NCBI RefSeq assembly: GCF_002149965.1
Contig: NZ_MSQB01000021.1
Location: forward strand, 1 to 64,000
Direction: 5' to 3'
Source: Novosphingobium panipatense
Lineage (GTDB): Bacteria > Pseudomonadota > Alphaproteobacteria > Sphingomonadales > Sphingomonadaceae
DNA length: 64,000 nucleotides
The translations under genes and the position numbers were made by a program. How positions within the stretch are numbered: position 1 is the stretch's first letter; each line of letters begins with the position of its first letter. A model generated the notes under the pieces. That model was not told where the DNA came from. It saw nothing but the letters and a program-made list of their open reading frames with translations, and made no database searches. Below, piece by piece: positions 43,682 through 52,221 of the stretch.

Positions 43682-44599
43682 ATGCTGACCATCAGGCAGA
43701 TCGAGATCTTCCGCGCGGTGATGATCACCAAGACGGTGAGCGGCGCCGCGCGCATGCTGGGTACGTCGCAACCCGGCCTCAGCCGCATGCTCGGGCACAT
43801 GGAGGACAAGCTCCACTTCCGCCTGTTCGACCGCACGCGCGGCAGGCTGGTGCCGACATCCGAAGCCCGCGTGCTGTTCGAGGAGATCGAGCAGATCTAC
43901 AAGGGCTTCAGCGATCTCGAACACGTCGTGCGCCGTCTGGCCAAGGGAGAGGACCGCACCTTCCGGGTCGGCGCCTCGCCCTCGCTGGGGCATTCAGTGG
44001 TGCCGCAGATGCTTTCGCGGCTCACCGCCAACTACCCCGACCTCACCATCCAGTTCGACATCCTCTCGGTGGAGCAGGCGGACGACTGGCTGGCGCTCCA
44101 GCGCGGCGACTATGCGCTGACCGTCTTCCCGATCGACCATCCCAACGTGCTGTCCAGCCGCATCGGCAACGGCCGCATGGTCTGCGCCGTTCCCGCCGGA
44201 CACCCCCTGGCGGAACGTGAGCGGATCACCGTGGCGGATCTCAAGGGCGCGCGTATCCAGTCGTTCCGGGAAGACACGCCCCATGGCCGGATCATCGCCC
44301 GCATGTATGCCGATGCGGGCGAGGAACTGGAAGTTTCCACCTACATCCGCTTCGCCGAAACCGCCGTGGCCTTCGTCGCGCAAGGCATGGGCATCGCGCT
44401 GGTCGACAGCTTCACCGCCATGCAGCCCCATGCCGATACCGTGCGCTTCCTGGAGTTCGAGTCGCCGGGCCTGCTGCCGGTCTACGTCAGCCGAAACCTG
44501 GACGTGGCCCGCACGCTGGTGGGCGAGACCTTCGAGGAGATCGCCCGCAACATCCTGATGAACCTGCCAAGAGTTATCGCCCATAACATAACGCTATAA
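43682..44599 (+). CDS. LysR-family transcriptional regulator
   Basis: The protein has 305 residues. The winged helix-turn-helix is IRQIEIFRAVMITKTVSGAARMLGTSQPGLSRMLGHME at the N-terminus, read in two parts with the recognition helix at SQPGLSRML. An effector domain follows from about residue 90. CCGGAAG precedes the ATG. It is transcribed in the same direction as the transporter and shikimate dehydrogenase that follow, and is a candidate activator for them, responding to a shikimate- or aromatic-type ligand. Confidence 0.9.
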   Translation: MLTIRQIEIFRAVMITKTVSGAARMLGTSQPGLSRMLGHMEDKLHFRLFDRTRGRLVPTSEARVLFEEIEQIYKGFSDLEHVVRRLAKGEDRTFRVGASPSLGHSVVPQMLSRLTANYPDLTIQFDILSVEQADDWLALQRGDYALTVFPIDHPNVLSSRIGNGRMVCAVPAGHPLAERERITVADLKGARIQSFREDTPHGRIIARMYADAGEELEVSTYIRFAETAVAFVAQGMGIALVDSFTAMQPHADTVRFLEFESPGLLPVYVSRNLDVARTLVGETFEEIARNILMNLPRVIAHNITL

Positions 44600-44757
44600 G
44601 TCACAGTCCCGCAATGTCTGGCAATGCGCCCCCGGATCAAACACCGTCATCAAGCTCGCAAGGTTCTACAAGTCCCGGCACCGAGCGGCCGGGCGACAAC
44701 AGGCTCGATGACAACAGGCGCGAGGCAAGCGCCGCTGAGGATGGGAAAGGCGTTACC

Positions 44758-46107
44758 ATGGCCAGCTATTCCGCCGCCGGATCGGTATCCGTGCGCCCTT
44801 ACGTGACGGTCGGCGAGTCCGCCTCGCAGAACGTCGACGGCTGGACCGCGCGGCAGGTGCTGGTGGTCGCCATCTGTTTCCTGCTGAACATGCTGGACGG
44901 CATGGACGTGCTCATCCTCTCCTACGTCGCCCCCGCCCTTTCCGCCGACTGGAAGGTCAGCCCCGAAAGCCTGGGCGTGGTGTTCAGTTCCAGCCTAGCC
45001 GGCATGGCCGCAGGCGGGCTGCTGATCGCGCCGCTTGCCGACAAGTTCGGCCGCCGCAAGCTGATCATCGCCTCGCTGGTGATGATGACGGCGGCCATGT
45101 TCGGATCGGCATTTGCCGGATCGATCGCCGAACTGATCGTCTCGCGCTTCGTGGTCGGCATCGGCATTGGCACGGTGCTGGCCAGCATGGCCGCGCTGAC
45201 CGCCGAATATGCGCCGGCCAAACACCGCACTTTCGCGGTGGGCTTCCTTCAGGCCGGATACCCGGTCGGCGCGACGCTCACCGGCTTCATCGTCGCCCAC
45301 CAGATCGACACCCACGGCTGGCAGGCCATGCTGCTCGGCGCGGCGACGCTCTGCCTGCTGGCACTGCCGCTGGTCTGGACGCTCCTGCCCGAATCCGTCG
45401 ATTTCCTGCTGGCGCACCAGCCAAAGGGCGCGCTCGCCAAGGCCAACCGCCTGCTCGCCTCGCTCGGCCGCCCGACGCTGGCGGCCCTTCCCGAGCGCCG
45501 CACGGCCGAAGCCCATTCCATCGGCCTGCGCGGCGTACTGGGCGAAGGGCGGACCATGGGCACGATCCTGCTCTGGACCGCCACGATCTTCGGCTTCATG
45601 ACGCTCTACTTCGTGATCAGCTGGATCCCCAAGCTCGCCGTCGAAGCGGGCCTGCCCTCGACCCAGGCGATCTACGCCGGAGCGGTCTACAATATCGGCG
45701 CCTTCATCGGCATCACCTCGATCGGCCTGATCGCCAGCCGTATCGACCTGCGCCGCCTGATCCTGCTCTACATGGTGCTGGCCGCCGTCGCCCTCGTCGT
45801 GTTCGGCGCGGTTTCCATGACGATCGCCGCAACCCTGCTGACCGCCTTCTTCATCGGCGCCTTCATCCAGGGCGGTTTCAACGGCTGCTATCCGCTCGCC
45901 ACCAGCTTCTACCCGCCGCAAGTGCGCAGCACCGGCCTTGGCTGGGCCATGGGCGTGGGCCGCATCGGTGCCGTCATCGGCCCGATGCTGGGCGGCGTGC
46001 TGCTGGCCGAGAAGGTGCCGCTTTCGGCCATTTTCGCCATCTTCGCGGTGCCCGCCGTGCTGGCAGGCCTCGCCGTTACCCTGATCCGCATGCCCAGCCA
46101 GCGTTGA
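44758..46107 (+). CDS. MFS transporter, aromatic acid:proton symporter (AAHS) family
   Basis: The protein has 449 residues from ATG 44758, which follows GGAAAGG; an earlier ATG at 44614 has no ribosome site and would add a 48-residue Ser/Asp-rich tail. AAHS signatures are NMLDGMDVLILSYVAPALS in helix 1 and PLADKFGRRKLII after helix 2, with about 12 helices. It lies 29 bases before a shikimate/quinate dehydrogenase gene, so shikimate, quinate or protocatechuate are likely cargoes. Confidence 0.88.
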   Translation: MASYSAAGSVSVRPYVTVGESASQNVDGWTARQVLVVAICFLLNMLDGMDVLILSYVAPALSADWKVSPESLGVVFSSSLAGMAAGGLLIAPLADKFGRRKLIIASLVMMTAAMFGSAFAGSIAELIVSRFVVGIGIGTVLASMAALTAEYAPAKHRTFAVGFLQAGYPVGATLTGFIVAHQIDTHGWQAMLLGAATLCLLALPLVWTLLPESVDFLLAHQPKGALAKANRLLASLGRPTLAALPERRTAEAHSIGLRGVLGEGRTMGTILLWTATIFGFMTLYFVISWIPKLAVEAGLPSTQAIYAGAVYNIGAFIGITSIGLIASRIDLRRLILLYMVLAAVALVVFGAVSMTIAATLLTAFFIGAFIQGGFNGCYPLATSFYPPQVRSTGLGWAMGVGRIGAVIGPMLGGVLLAEKVPLSAIFAIFAVPAVLAGLAVTLIRMPSQR

Positions 46108-46136
46108 GCGCTGCCACAATCTCCAAGGACTAAACC

Positions 46137-47039
46137 ATGACCACGCCCGCTGAGGCTCCCTCCCGCTCGTCTCTTCTCTGCGGCCTGATCGGCTCCGGGA
46201 TCGGCGCATCGCGCAGCCCGGCCATGCATGAAACCGAAGCGAAGGCGCTCGGCCTGCCGTTGGTCTACCGCATTCTCGACAGCGAGGTGGTCGGCTTCGG
46301 CGCGGAAGATCTTGGCCCGTTCCTCATGACCATGGCCGCGCTGGGTTTCGACGGCACCAACGTCACCCACCCCTTCAAGCAGGCGGTCGTGCCGCTGATG
46401 GACGAGCTGTCGGATGCCGCCGCCCGGCTCGGCGCCGTCAACACCGTGCTGCTTCGGGAAGGACGGCTGATCGGCGACAATACCGACTGGTCCGGCTACC
46501 GCGCCAGCTTCCTCGCCGCGCTCGGCGTGCTCCCGCGTGCGCGGGTGGCGATGGTCGGCGCCGGCGGCGCGGCCTCGGCGGTGGGCTATGCCCATCTCGA
46601 CATCGGCGCGGCCCGGCTGGCGATCTTCGACCCCGCCACCGAACGCGCCGAGGCGCTGGCGCAGCGTCTCGGCGCGCTGTTCCCCGAAGCCGAAGTAATC
46701 GCCGCAGGTTCGGCGGCGGAAGCGATCTCCGGCACGGACGGCGTGGTCCAGTGCTCGCCGGTGGGCATGGAAAGCCACCCCGGCCTGCCGTTCGATCCCG
46801 CACTGCTGACCCGCGACATGTGGGTTTCGGACGTGATCTACTTCCCGCTCGAAACGGAGCTTCTCAAGGCCGCCAGATCGATCGGCTGCGCGACGCTGGG
46901 CGGCGGCGGCATGGCGGTGATGCAGGCCGCGCACGCTTTCGCACGCTTCACCGGACGTGAGCCCGACGTGGCACGCATGCTCGCGGACTTCGCGGCAGCC
47001 AGCGCAGCGGCCAGCCCCACCCGCGACACCGCGATCTGA
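46137..47039 (+). CDS. Shikimate/quinate dehydrogenase (AroE-like, catabolic)
   Basis: The protein has 300 residues. Substrate-binding GASRSPAMHE (the SxS pair) lies near residue 22. The catalytic Lys is in NVTHPFKQ and the Asp in GDNTDWSGY. The cofactor glycine loop is MVGAGGAASA, and MAVMQAAHAFARFTG ends the substrate site. It oxidises shikimate or quinate to the 3-dehydro form. With the two-domain dehydratase at 60-62 kb this gives a route to protocatechuate. The biosynthetic aroE is expected elsewhere. Whether NAD or NADP is used cannot be told. Confidence 0.87.
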   Translation: MTTPAEAPSRSSLLCGLIGSGIGASRSPAMHETEAKALGLPLVYRILDSEVVGFGAEDLGPFLMTMAALGFDGTNVTHPFKQAVVPLMDELSDAAARLGAVNTVLLREGRLIGDNTDWSGYRASFLAALGVLPRARVAMVGAGGAASAVGYAHLDIGAARLAIFDPATERAEALAQRLGALFPEAEVIAAGSAAEAISGTDGVVQCSPVGMESHPGLPFDPALLTRDMWVSDVIYFPLETELLKAARSIGCATLGGGGMAVMQAAHAFARFTGREPDVARMLADFAAASAAASPTRDTAI

Positions 47040-47042
47040 CGA

Positions 47043-48170
47043 TCAGGTGAAAGCGAGCGAACCCCTGCGGCTTGCGAAGCGCCAGACCCGGTCGCTTTCC
47101 AGCACCAGCCTGTCGTCGAAGTCGCCGATCAGGACGGTCTCGCCCCTTTCGCCGCTATACAGCACGACATAGCTGCGGGCGCGCGCCTCGGTTTCGCTCA
47201 GGAAATCGACGACGACGTTCGCCATGACGTGCCGGGTACGCCGCGCCGGGCGATCGCGAAAGAAGGCGCGGATCGCCTCGCGCCCCTCGACCGGCCGGTC
47301 CGGCTCGGTGGGCCGCGCGAATGTGCCGTCCTGCGTGAACATCTCCGCCAGGGCATCATGGTCATGCGCATCGTTCGCTTGCGCGAAACGATAGATCTGC
47401 GCCGCGATCGCCTGCTCGGCCATGGCCCGCGCCAGCACGTCGCCCGGCGTATTTCCCGGCTCCCGAGCAGACGGCATCTGCATCCAGTCCCGCAGGGCGG
47501 CGGTTACCGCCTCGGGACTTTCCATGGGCGCCATGTGCCCGCTATCCGCGAAGACCACATAGCGCGAACCCGGCACGGCGGCGGCGATCTCCTCGTGCTG
47601 GGACGGCGGACTCCAGCGATCCTCCTCGCCCACGCCGACCAGCAGCGGGCAACGGACGGCGGACAGCGCGGCGCGGGCATCGGGACGGCCGAGCAGCGCC
47701 GCGATATGGTTGCGGTGGATCGCCGGGTTCATGCGCTCCACCATGGCGCGCAATGCCCGGTCCAGGGCCGCGTCCTGTGTTAGCCGCCCTTCCTTCACCA
47801 TCGGCGGCAGCCATGCCTCGGCCAGGGCGCCCATCCCCTCTTCCTCGCCCAGCCGGATCAGGGCCTGTCGGCGCTCCGCCTCCCCGTCGCGAAGGCCGTG
47901 AATGCCGGTATCGAACAGGGCCAGCCGGTCCACCCGCTCCGGCGCCGCGCGCACGACCTCCAGCGCCACGCGTGCGCCCATCGAATGACCTGCCAGCGAG
48001 AACCGGGCAGGCGCGATGTCGAGGACATGCCGCGCCATGGCCGTGATGGTATCGAAGGCGCGAAGATCGGCGACCAGCACCGCGTGGTCCGGTTCCAGCC
48101 CGCGAACCTGATGTTCCCACACCGCCGCGTCGCACAGCAGGCCGGGCACCAGGATGATCGTTTGTCGCAC
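47043..48170 (-). CDS. Alpha/beta-hydrolase fused to an NTF2/SnoaL-like domain
   Basis: The protein has 375 residues from GTG 48170, which follows AAAGGA. Residues 1-235 form an alpha/beta-hydrolase: oxyanion ILVPGLLCD, nucleophile elbow AGHSMGA, acidic LVGVGEEDRW and His in FADSGHMAP. Residues 250-375 look like a SnoaL/NTF2-like fold (AQIYRFAQANDAHDHDALAEMFTQDGTF). The same pocket fold is found in dehydratases, isomerases and small accessory domains. It converges on the shikimate dehydrogenase gene with a three-base gap. The reaction is unknown; an ester or enol-lactone from aromatic catabolism is possible. Confidence 0.8.
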   Translation of the reverse strand: MRQTIILVPGLLCDAAVWEHQVRGLEPDHAVLVADLRAFDTITAMARHVLDIAPARFSLAGHSMGARVALEVVRAAPERVDRLALFDTGIHGLRDGEAERRQALIRLGEEEGMGALAEAWLPPMVKEGRLTQDAALDRALRAMVERMNPAIHRNHIAALLGRPDARAALSAVRCPLLVGVGEEDRWSPPSQHEEIAAAVPGSRYVVFADSGHMAPMESPEAVTAALRDWMQMPSAREPGNTPGDVLARAMAEQAIAAQIYRFAQANDAHDHDALAEMFTQDGTFARPTEPDRPVEGREAIRAFFRDRPARRTRHVMANVVVDFLSETEARARSYVVLYSGERGETVLIGDFDDRLVLESDRVWRFASRRGSLAFT

Positions 48171-48413
48171 GGGCTTTTCCTTTCGCTGCTCGCTTTCCCG
48201 ACCGGGGTAGCGAGCAGCGGCAAGGCCTGTCCTATTCAATTGGCGGGCCGCGATATGCCGATCCGGCATGACAGGGCTATCGGAAATGGTGATAGCGGGC
48301 GCGGCGGAAAGCATACGCCCTATCCGGCCCGCCATGCGTAACCTCTCCAGTGCCGCCCCAAGGTGGTGACAAAAGAGCAACGACCTGCACAGCAGGCGGA
48401 GAGGACGCATCCC

Positions 48414-49979
48414 ATGACCCCGGCCCGTGGCCTGTTCCCGCAGATGACGGCGGCCTGTGCGCTGCTGTCTCTGGCTACCCCTGTCTTCGCCGCGCCCGTT
48501 CCGGCCGCATCCGCAAGCGCCGCATCCGACATGAGTGCCGCCATCGTGGTCGACCAGCCGCTGCCGCCCCCACCGGTGGAGATCGGCGCGCCGCCGCCGG
48601 TGCCGCCGCCCGCCTCGCCGCCCATTCCCGAGCCCGTCCCCGGCGGCCGTCCGGCCACACCGCTCACCCCCCAGAGCCTGCGCTGGACCGAGGACTGGTC
48701 GCCGCTTGCCGATCCGGCCAGGCGCACTTCACCGCTGGAAGTGCTGCGCTATCTCCCGCTCGGCAGCGACCCGGATGTCTATCTCTCCATCGGCGGCGAG
48801 GCGCGCTACAACTATACCTACTGGAGCGCGCTCAACCTCGGCGCCAAGGGCAAGGACAAGCTCTCCGCCCTCCAGCAGCGGCTGCGGCTCGTGGCGGATC
48901 TCCATCTCGGCCAATATGTCCGCGCCTTCTTCGAACTGGGCGACAACCGCGAGTTCTTCGAGGACTTCGCGACCCCGCCCAACCGGGACAAGCTGGATAT
49001 CAACCAGGCCTTCATCGACGTGACCCTGCCGCTGGGTGAGACGACCAGCCTGACCTTGCGCCCCGGTCGCTTCGAGATGCCGATCGGCAACGGCAAGCTC
49101 GTCGGCCTGCGCGACGGCGTGAACGTGCGCTACGTCTACCAGGGCGTGCGCGGCACGCTGATCGAAAAGGGCAAGTTCCGGCTCGATGCCTTCGCAGTGA
49201 AGCCCGTCACGTTCGAACCCGGCACTTTCGACGACGGCCCCGAGGACGGGCGCCATTTCAACGGCGTCTACTTCGCCACCGCGCCGGGCCTGGTCGTGCC
49301 CAATCTCGCGGTCGACCTCTACTGGTACGATCTCTACCGCGAGAATGCGCGCTATACCACGCTGACCGGCACCGAAAGCCGCCGAAGCTGGGGCCTGCGC
49401 CTGTCAGGCCGGGCGAGCGGGTTCGACTACGACGCCGAGGGCACCTATCAGACCGGCAGCTTCGCCGGGCAGGAGATCAAGGCCTGGGGCATGCTGCTGG
49501 AAGGCGGCTATACGTTTGCCCAGGCGCCCCTGAAACCGCGCATCGGCGGCCGCTTCAACTGGTTCAGCGGCGATGACGACCCTAACGACGGCAAGATCGG
49601 CACTTTCGCCCCGCCCTTCCCGCGCACCCCGCTCTATAGCGATGCGGGCTGGCTCAACATGTCGAACATGATCGACATCACGCCCACCCTGACACTGAAA
49701 CCGTCGAAGAAGCTGACAGTCGTGACCGGCCCGGAATGGTTCTGGCGCGATACCGCCGCCGATGCGGTCTATGCCGGGCCGACCAACTTCCCGCTGCTGC
49801 GCCCCACCGACGGCAAGCGCTTCGTCGGCACCGGCCTCAATTTCCAGATGGACTACCTCGCGACGAAGAACCTCAGCTTCCACCTCTACTTCACGCACTT
49901 CATCGCCAGCGATTCCTTGCAATCGGGCGGTGGGCGCAATTCGGACTACTTCGGTTTCTGGACCGATTTCCGGTTCTGA
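48414..49979 (+). CDS. Outer membrane porin, alginate-export (AlgE-like) family
   Basis: The protein has 521 residues with a signal peptide cleaved near VFAAPVP and a Pro-rich linker (about 50-100). A barrel of 16-18 strands follows, with LSIGGEARYNYTYW and QQRLRLVADLHLGQYVRAFFELGDNREF typical of the family and a terminal Phe (FWTDFRF). GGAGAGGA precedes ATG 48414. In aromatic clusters such porins carry aromatic acids or small lignin products; that use is inferred from position. Confidence 0.85.
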   Translation: MTPARGLFPQMTAACALLSLATPVFAAPVPAASASAASDMSAAIVVDQPLPPPPVEIGAPPPVPPPASPPIPEPVPGGRPATPLTPQSLRWTEDWSPLADPARRTSPLEVLRYLPLGSDPDVYLSIGGEARYNYTYWSALNLGAKGKDKLSALQQRLRLVADLHLGQYVRAFFELGDNREFFEDFATPPNRDKLDINQAFIDVTLPLGETTSLTLRPGRFEMPIGNGKLVGLRDGVNVRYVYQGVRGTLIEKGKFRLDAFAVKPVTFEPGTFDDGPEDGRHFNGVYFATAPGLVVPNLAVDLYWYDLYRENARYTTLTGTESRRSWGLRLSGRASGFDYDAEGTYQTGSFAGQEIKAWGMLLEGGYTFAQAPLKPRIGGRFNWFSGDDDPNDGKIGTFAPPFPRTPLYSDAGWLNMSNMIDITPTLTLKPSKKLTVVTGPEWFWRDTAADAVYAGPTNFPLLRPTDGKRFVGTGLNFQMDYLATKNLSFHLYFTHFIASDSLQSGGGRNSDYFGFWTDFRF

Positions 49980-49993
49980 GGAGAGTCTGTTTG

Positions 49994-50176
49994 AAAATCC
50001 GCCGCAGGCGGATTTTTGCGGCACCGGCGAGTCTTTGTTGAGTACGCCTTCGACATCCGTCGAAGGCTTACGGCACCGGCCCACACCCCCACCCGACCTC
50101 CCACGAGTGTATCCTGATGGGAGGTCGGGTGGGGGTGTGGGCCGGTGCCGCAAAAAATGCCCGGATGGGCATTTTT
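49994..50176. repeat. Four-hairpin intergenic cassette with 32-bp perfect stem
   Basis: In order: AAAATCCGCC/GGCGGATTTT (49994-50003, 50007-50016), CTTCGAC/GTCGAAG (about 50049-50066), a perfect 32-base stem (50071-50102 with 50119-50150, 16-base loop), and AAAAATGCCC/GGGCATTTTT (50153-50162, 50167-50176). GCGGCACCGG precedes or follows several of them. It lies between convergent porin and LysR genes and would work as a terminator both ways. Confidence 0.85.
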
Positions 50177-50190
50177 CAAACGGAGTGAAC

Positions 50191-51141
50191 CTAATCCCGC
50201 AGCGGCAGCTCCACGATGTCGCTCTCTTCAAGACGGGCGACCTCGCGCTCCAGTTCGGCGAGCAGCAGCTTGCCCGCATCGCCAAGATTGCCGCGATGGA
50301 TGATCCCCGCGGGACGCGCGGCGGCGGGGATCGGCACCGGCAGGATGCGCAGCATGTCCCGCGCCAGGTCTCCCGCCACCAGCACGCGCGGCACCGCGCT
50401 GACGAAATTGCCGGAAAGCAGCAGTTCGCGCATGAAGCCGACCGAAGTGGACTGCACCGCCGCATCGGTGGAGAGGCCGATCTGGCGCAGGATTTCCCGC
50501 ACGTCCCGCTCCATCAGCGTGCTGACGGCAGGCAGGACGAGGCTGAAGCGCTGGACTTCGGCAACCGAGATCGCGGGCATCGCGAAAAGCGGATGATCGC
50601 TGCGCGCGACCAGGGAAATCGGCTCGTTGTAGAGGACCCGCCGTTCCAGTCCGTCGGACTGGCCCGGGGGATAGAGGCGCCCCACGATCACGTCGATCTC
50701 GCCCGACAGCAGCGAGGGGATCATCTGGTCGGTCCTGCCCTCCACCACCGAGATCGAAAGGTTCGCCGTGCGGCTTCCGGCATTGGCGAGCACCGCGGGC
50801 AGTAGGCCGTGCGCCGCCACCGGCAAGGCCCCGACGCGGATCGTGCGCTGCTGTCCGTCGGACAGGCGGTCCAGTTCGGTTTCGAGATCGCGGATGGTCG
50901 AAAGCAGCTTGCGCGCCGTGGCGGTGAGCACCTTGCCGGTCGCATTGGGGCGCACGCCGCGCGGGTGGCGCTCGAAGATCTCGGCCCCGATGATCTCCTC
51001 GACTTCCTGCAAGGTGCGCGAGAGCGCGGGCTGGCTGACCCGCAAGGCGCGCGACGCGCGGAGCAGGCTCTTGTGCTGCTCCAGCGCGTCGATCACCCTG
51101 AGGTGCCGGATCTTCAGCCGCTGTTCGAGGTAATGGGCCAA
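50191..51141 (-). CDS. LysR-family regulator (PcaQ/GbpR-like)
   Basis: The protein has 316 residues. The HTH is KSLLRASRALRVSQPALSRTLQEVE and the effector domain begins near residue 95 with RIGALPVAA-like VGALPVAAHGLLPA. The start is TTG 51141, the only in-frame start after a stop; GAGGAGAA lies ten bases upstream. It is 36 bases behind the reductase gene in the same direction, so it is probably cotranscribed with the Rieske-ligAB operon. PcaQ-type members activate protocatechuate genes; here the target is likely the same cluster. Confidence 0.86.
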   Translation of the reverse strand: MAHYLEQRLKIRHLRVIDALEQHKSLLRASRALRVSQPALSRTLQEVEEIIGAEIFERHPRGVRPNATGKVLTATARKLLSTIRDLETELDRLSDGQQRTIRVGALPVAAHGLLPAVLANAGSRTANLSISVVEGRTDQMIPSLLSGEIDVIVGRLYPPGQSDGLERRVLYNEPISLVARSDHPLFAMPAISVAEVQRFSLVLPAVSTLMERDVREILRQIGLSTDAAVQSTSVGFMRELLLSGNFVSAVPRVLVAGDLARDMLRILPVPIPAAARPAGIIHRGNLGDAGKLLLAELEREVARLEESDIVELPLRD

Positions 51142-51177
51142 GGCTTGCGTATTCTCCTCAGGCGGCCGGTCCGCCGC

Positions 51178-52221
51178 TCATGCCGTTTCCCTTAACCCTG
51201 CTCCCCCTTCCCCGAAAGCAAAAGCGCCGTCGCCGCGCCAGGCCGGGTCGATCGTCACGCAGCCGCCCGCCACGCGTGAGACGCAGGCGCACATCTGCCG
51301 GTTCTCGCGGTGCTGCCGCGCCGAAAGGAAGACGTCGCGGTGATCGACAACCCCTTCGGCCTCGACGATGTCCACGGCGCAGAGACCGCATTCGCCGCGG
51401 CGACATTCGAAGACCACTTCCACGCCCGCCGCTTCCAGGGCGTCGAGCATGGATTCGTTCTCGCGCACCACGACTTCGGCGCCGAGACGCGGGACCTTGA
51501 CCGTGAAGGCCTCGGCGCGGTGGCTGCCGCTCGATCCGAAGGTTTCGTAGCGCAGTTTCGCGCGGGGGCGACCGGCCGCTTCCCAGGCCTGCCGCACCGC
51601 TTCCATCAGGCCCAGCGGCCCGCACATGTAGAGTTCGCCGTCCGGCGGCAGGCGGTCGATCTCGGCGGCGAGGTCCAGCGCCGTCTCCCCGTCCGACGGG
51701 TACAGCGCGAGCCGCTCGCCCAGCAGGTCTTCCAGTTCGCGGCGATAGGCGAATTCCTCGGATGAGCGCGCCGCATAGACCATGCGCGGCGCCGCGCCGC
51801 GCGCCGCCAGTTGCCGTGCCATCGCCACCATCGGGGTGATGCCGACGCCGCCCGCCAGCAGCAGGTAATGCGGCGCGCCGTAGGTCAAGGGAAAGTCGCA
51901 GCGCGGCGCATCGACGGCCAGGGTGTCTCCCACCGCCAGCCCCCACATGAAGGCCGAACCGCCCCGGCTTTCCGGCTGGAGCTTGACCGCGATCCGCAGC
52001 ACCGCGCCGTCGGTTTCGACCACCGAGTAGGAACGATGGTCCTGCCGGTCGCCCAGATCGACGCGAACGCGCAGATGGCTGCCGGGCGGGCAGGCGCGAA
52101 TGTTGTCCATCGCCAGCGTGAATTCGCGGATCGTCGGCGTCACGTCGCGGATCGCCGCGACCCGCGCCTCGGTCCAAGGACCGTTCGACGCGGCGCCCGC
52201 CGCTTTTGCCGACGCGCTCAT
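51178..52221 (-). CDS. Oxidoreductase subunit of Rieske O-demethylase (VanB-like)
   Basis: The protein has 347 residues. An FNR-like FAD domain (HRSYSVVETDG) is followed by an NAD domain (LLLAGGVGITPMVAMARQL and YMCGPLGLMEAV) and a C-terminal plant-type 2Fe-2S domain with C273, C278, C281 and C311 or C313 (CRRGECGLC). It passes NADH electrons to the oxygenase encoded just upstream, whose stop its ATG overlaps (ATGA). Sequence type matches vanillate demethylase reductases. Confidence 0.9.
   Translation of the reverse strand: MSASAKAAGAASNGPWTEARVAAIRDVTPTIREFTLAMDNIRACPPGSHLRVRVDLGDRQDHRSYSVVETDGAVLRIAVKLQPESRGGSAFMWGLAVGDTLAVDAPRCDFPLTYGAPHYLLLAGGVGITPMVAMARQLAARGAAPRMVYAARSSEEFAYRRELEDLLGERLALYPSDGETALDLAAEIDRLPPDGELYMCGPLGLMEAVRQAWEAAGRPRAKLRYETFGSSGSHRAEAFTVKVPRLGAEVVVRENESMLDALEAAGVEVVFECRRGECGLCAVDIVEAEGVVDHRDVFLSARQHRENRQMCACVSRVAGGCVTIDPAWRGDGAFAFGEGGAGLRETA

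Noticed and set aside
44614..44757. N-terminal Ser/Asp-rich extension of the first AAHS transporter
   Set aside because: ATG 44614 has no ribosome site, whereas ATG 44758 does and matches the family start. A real tail cannot be fully excluded.
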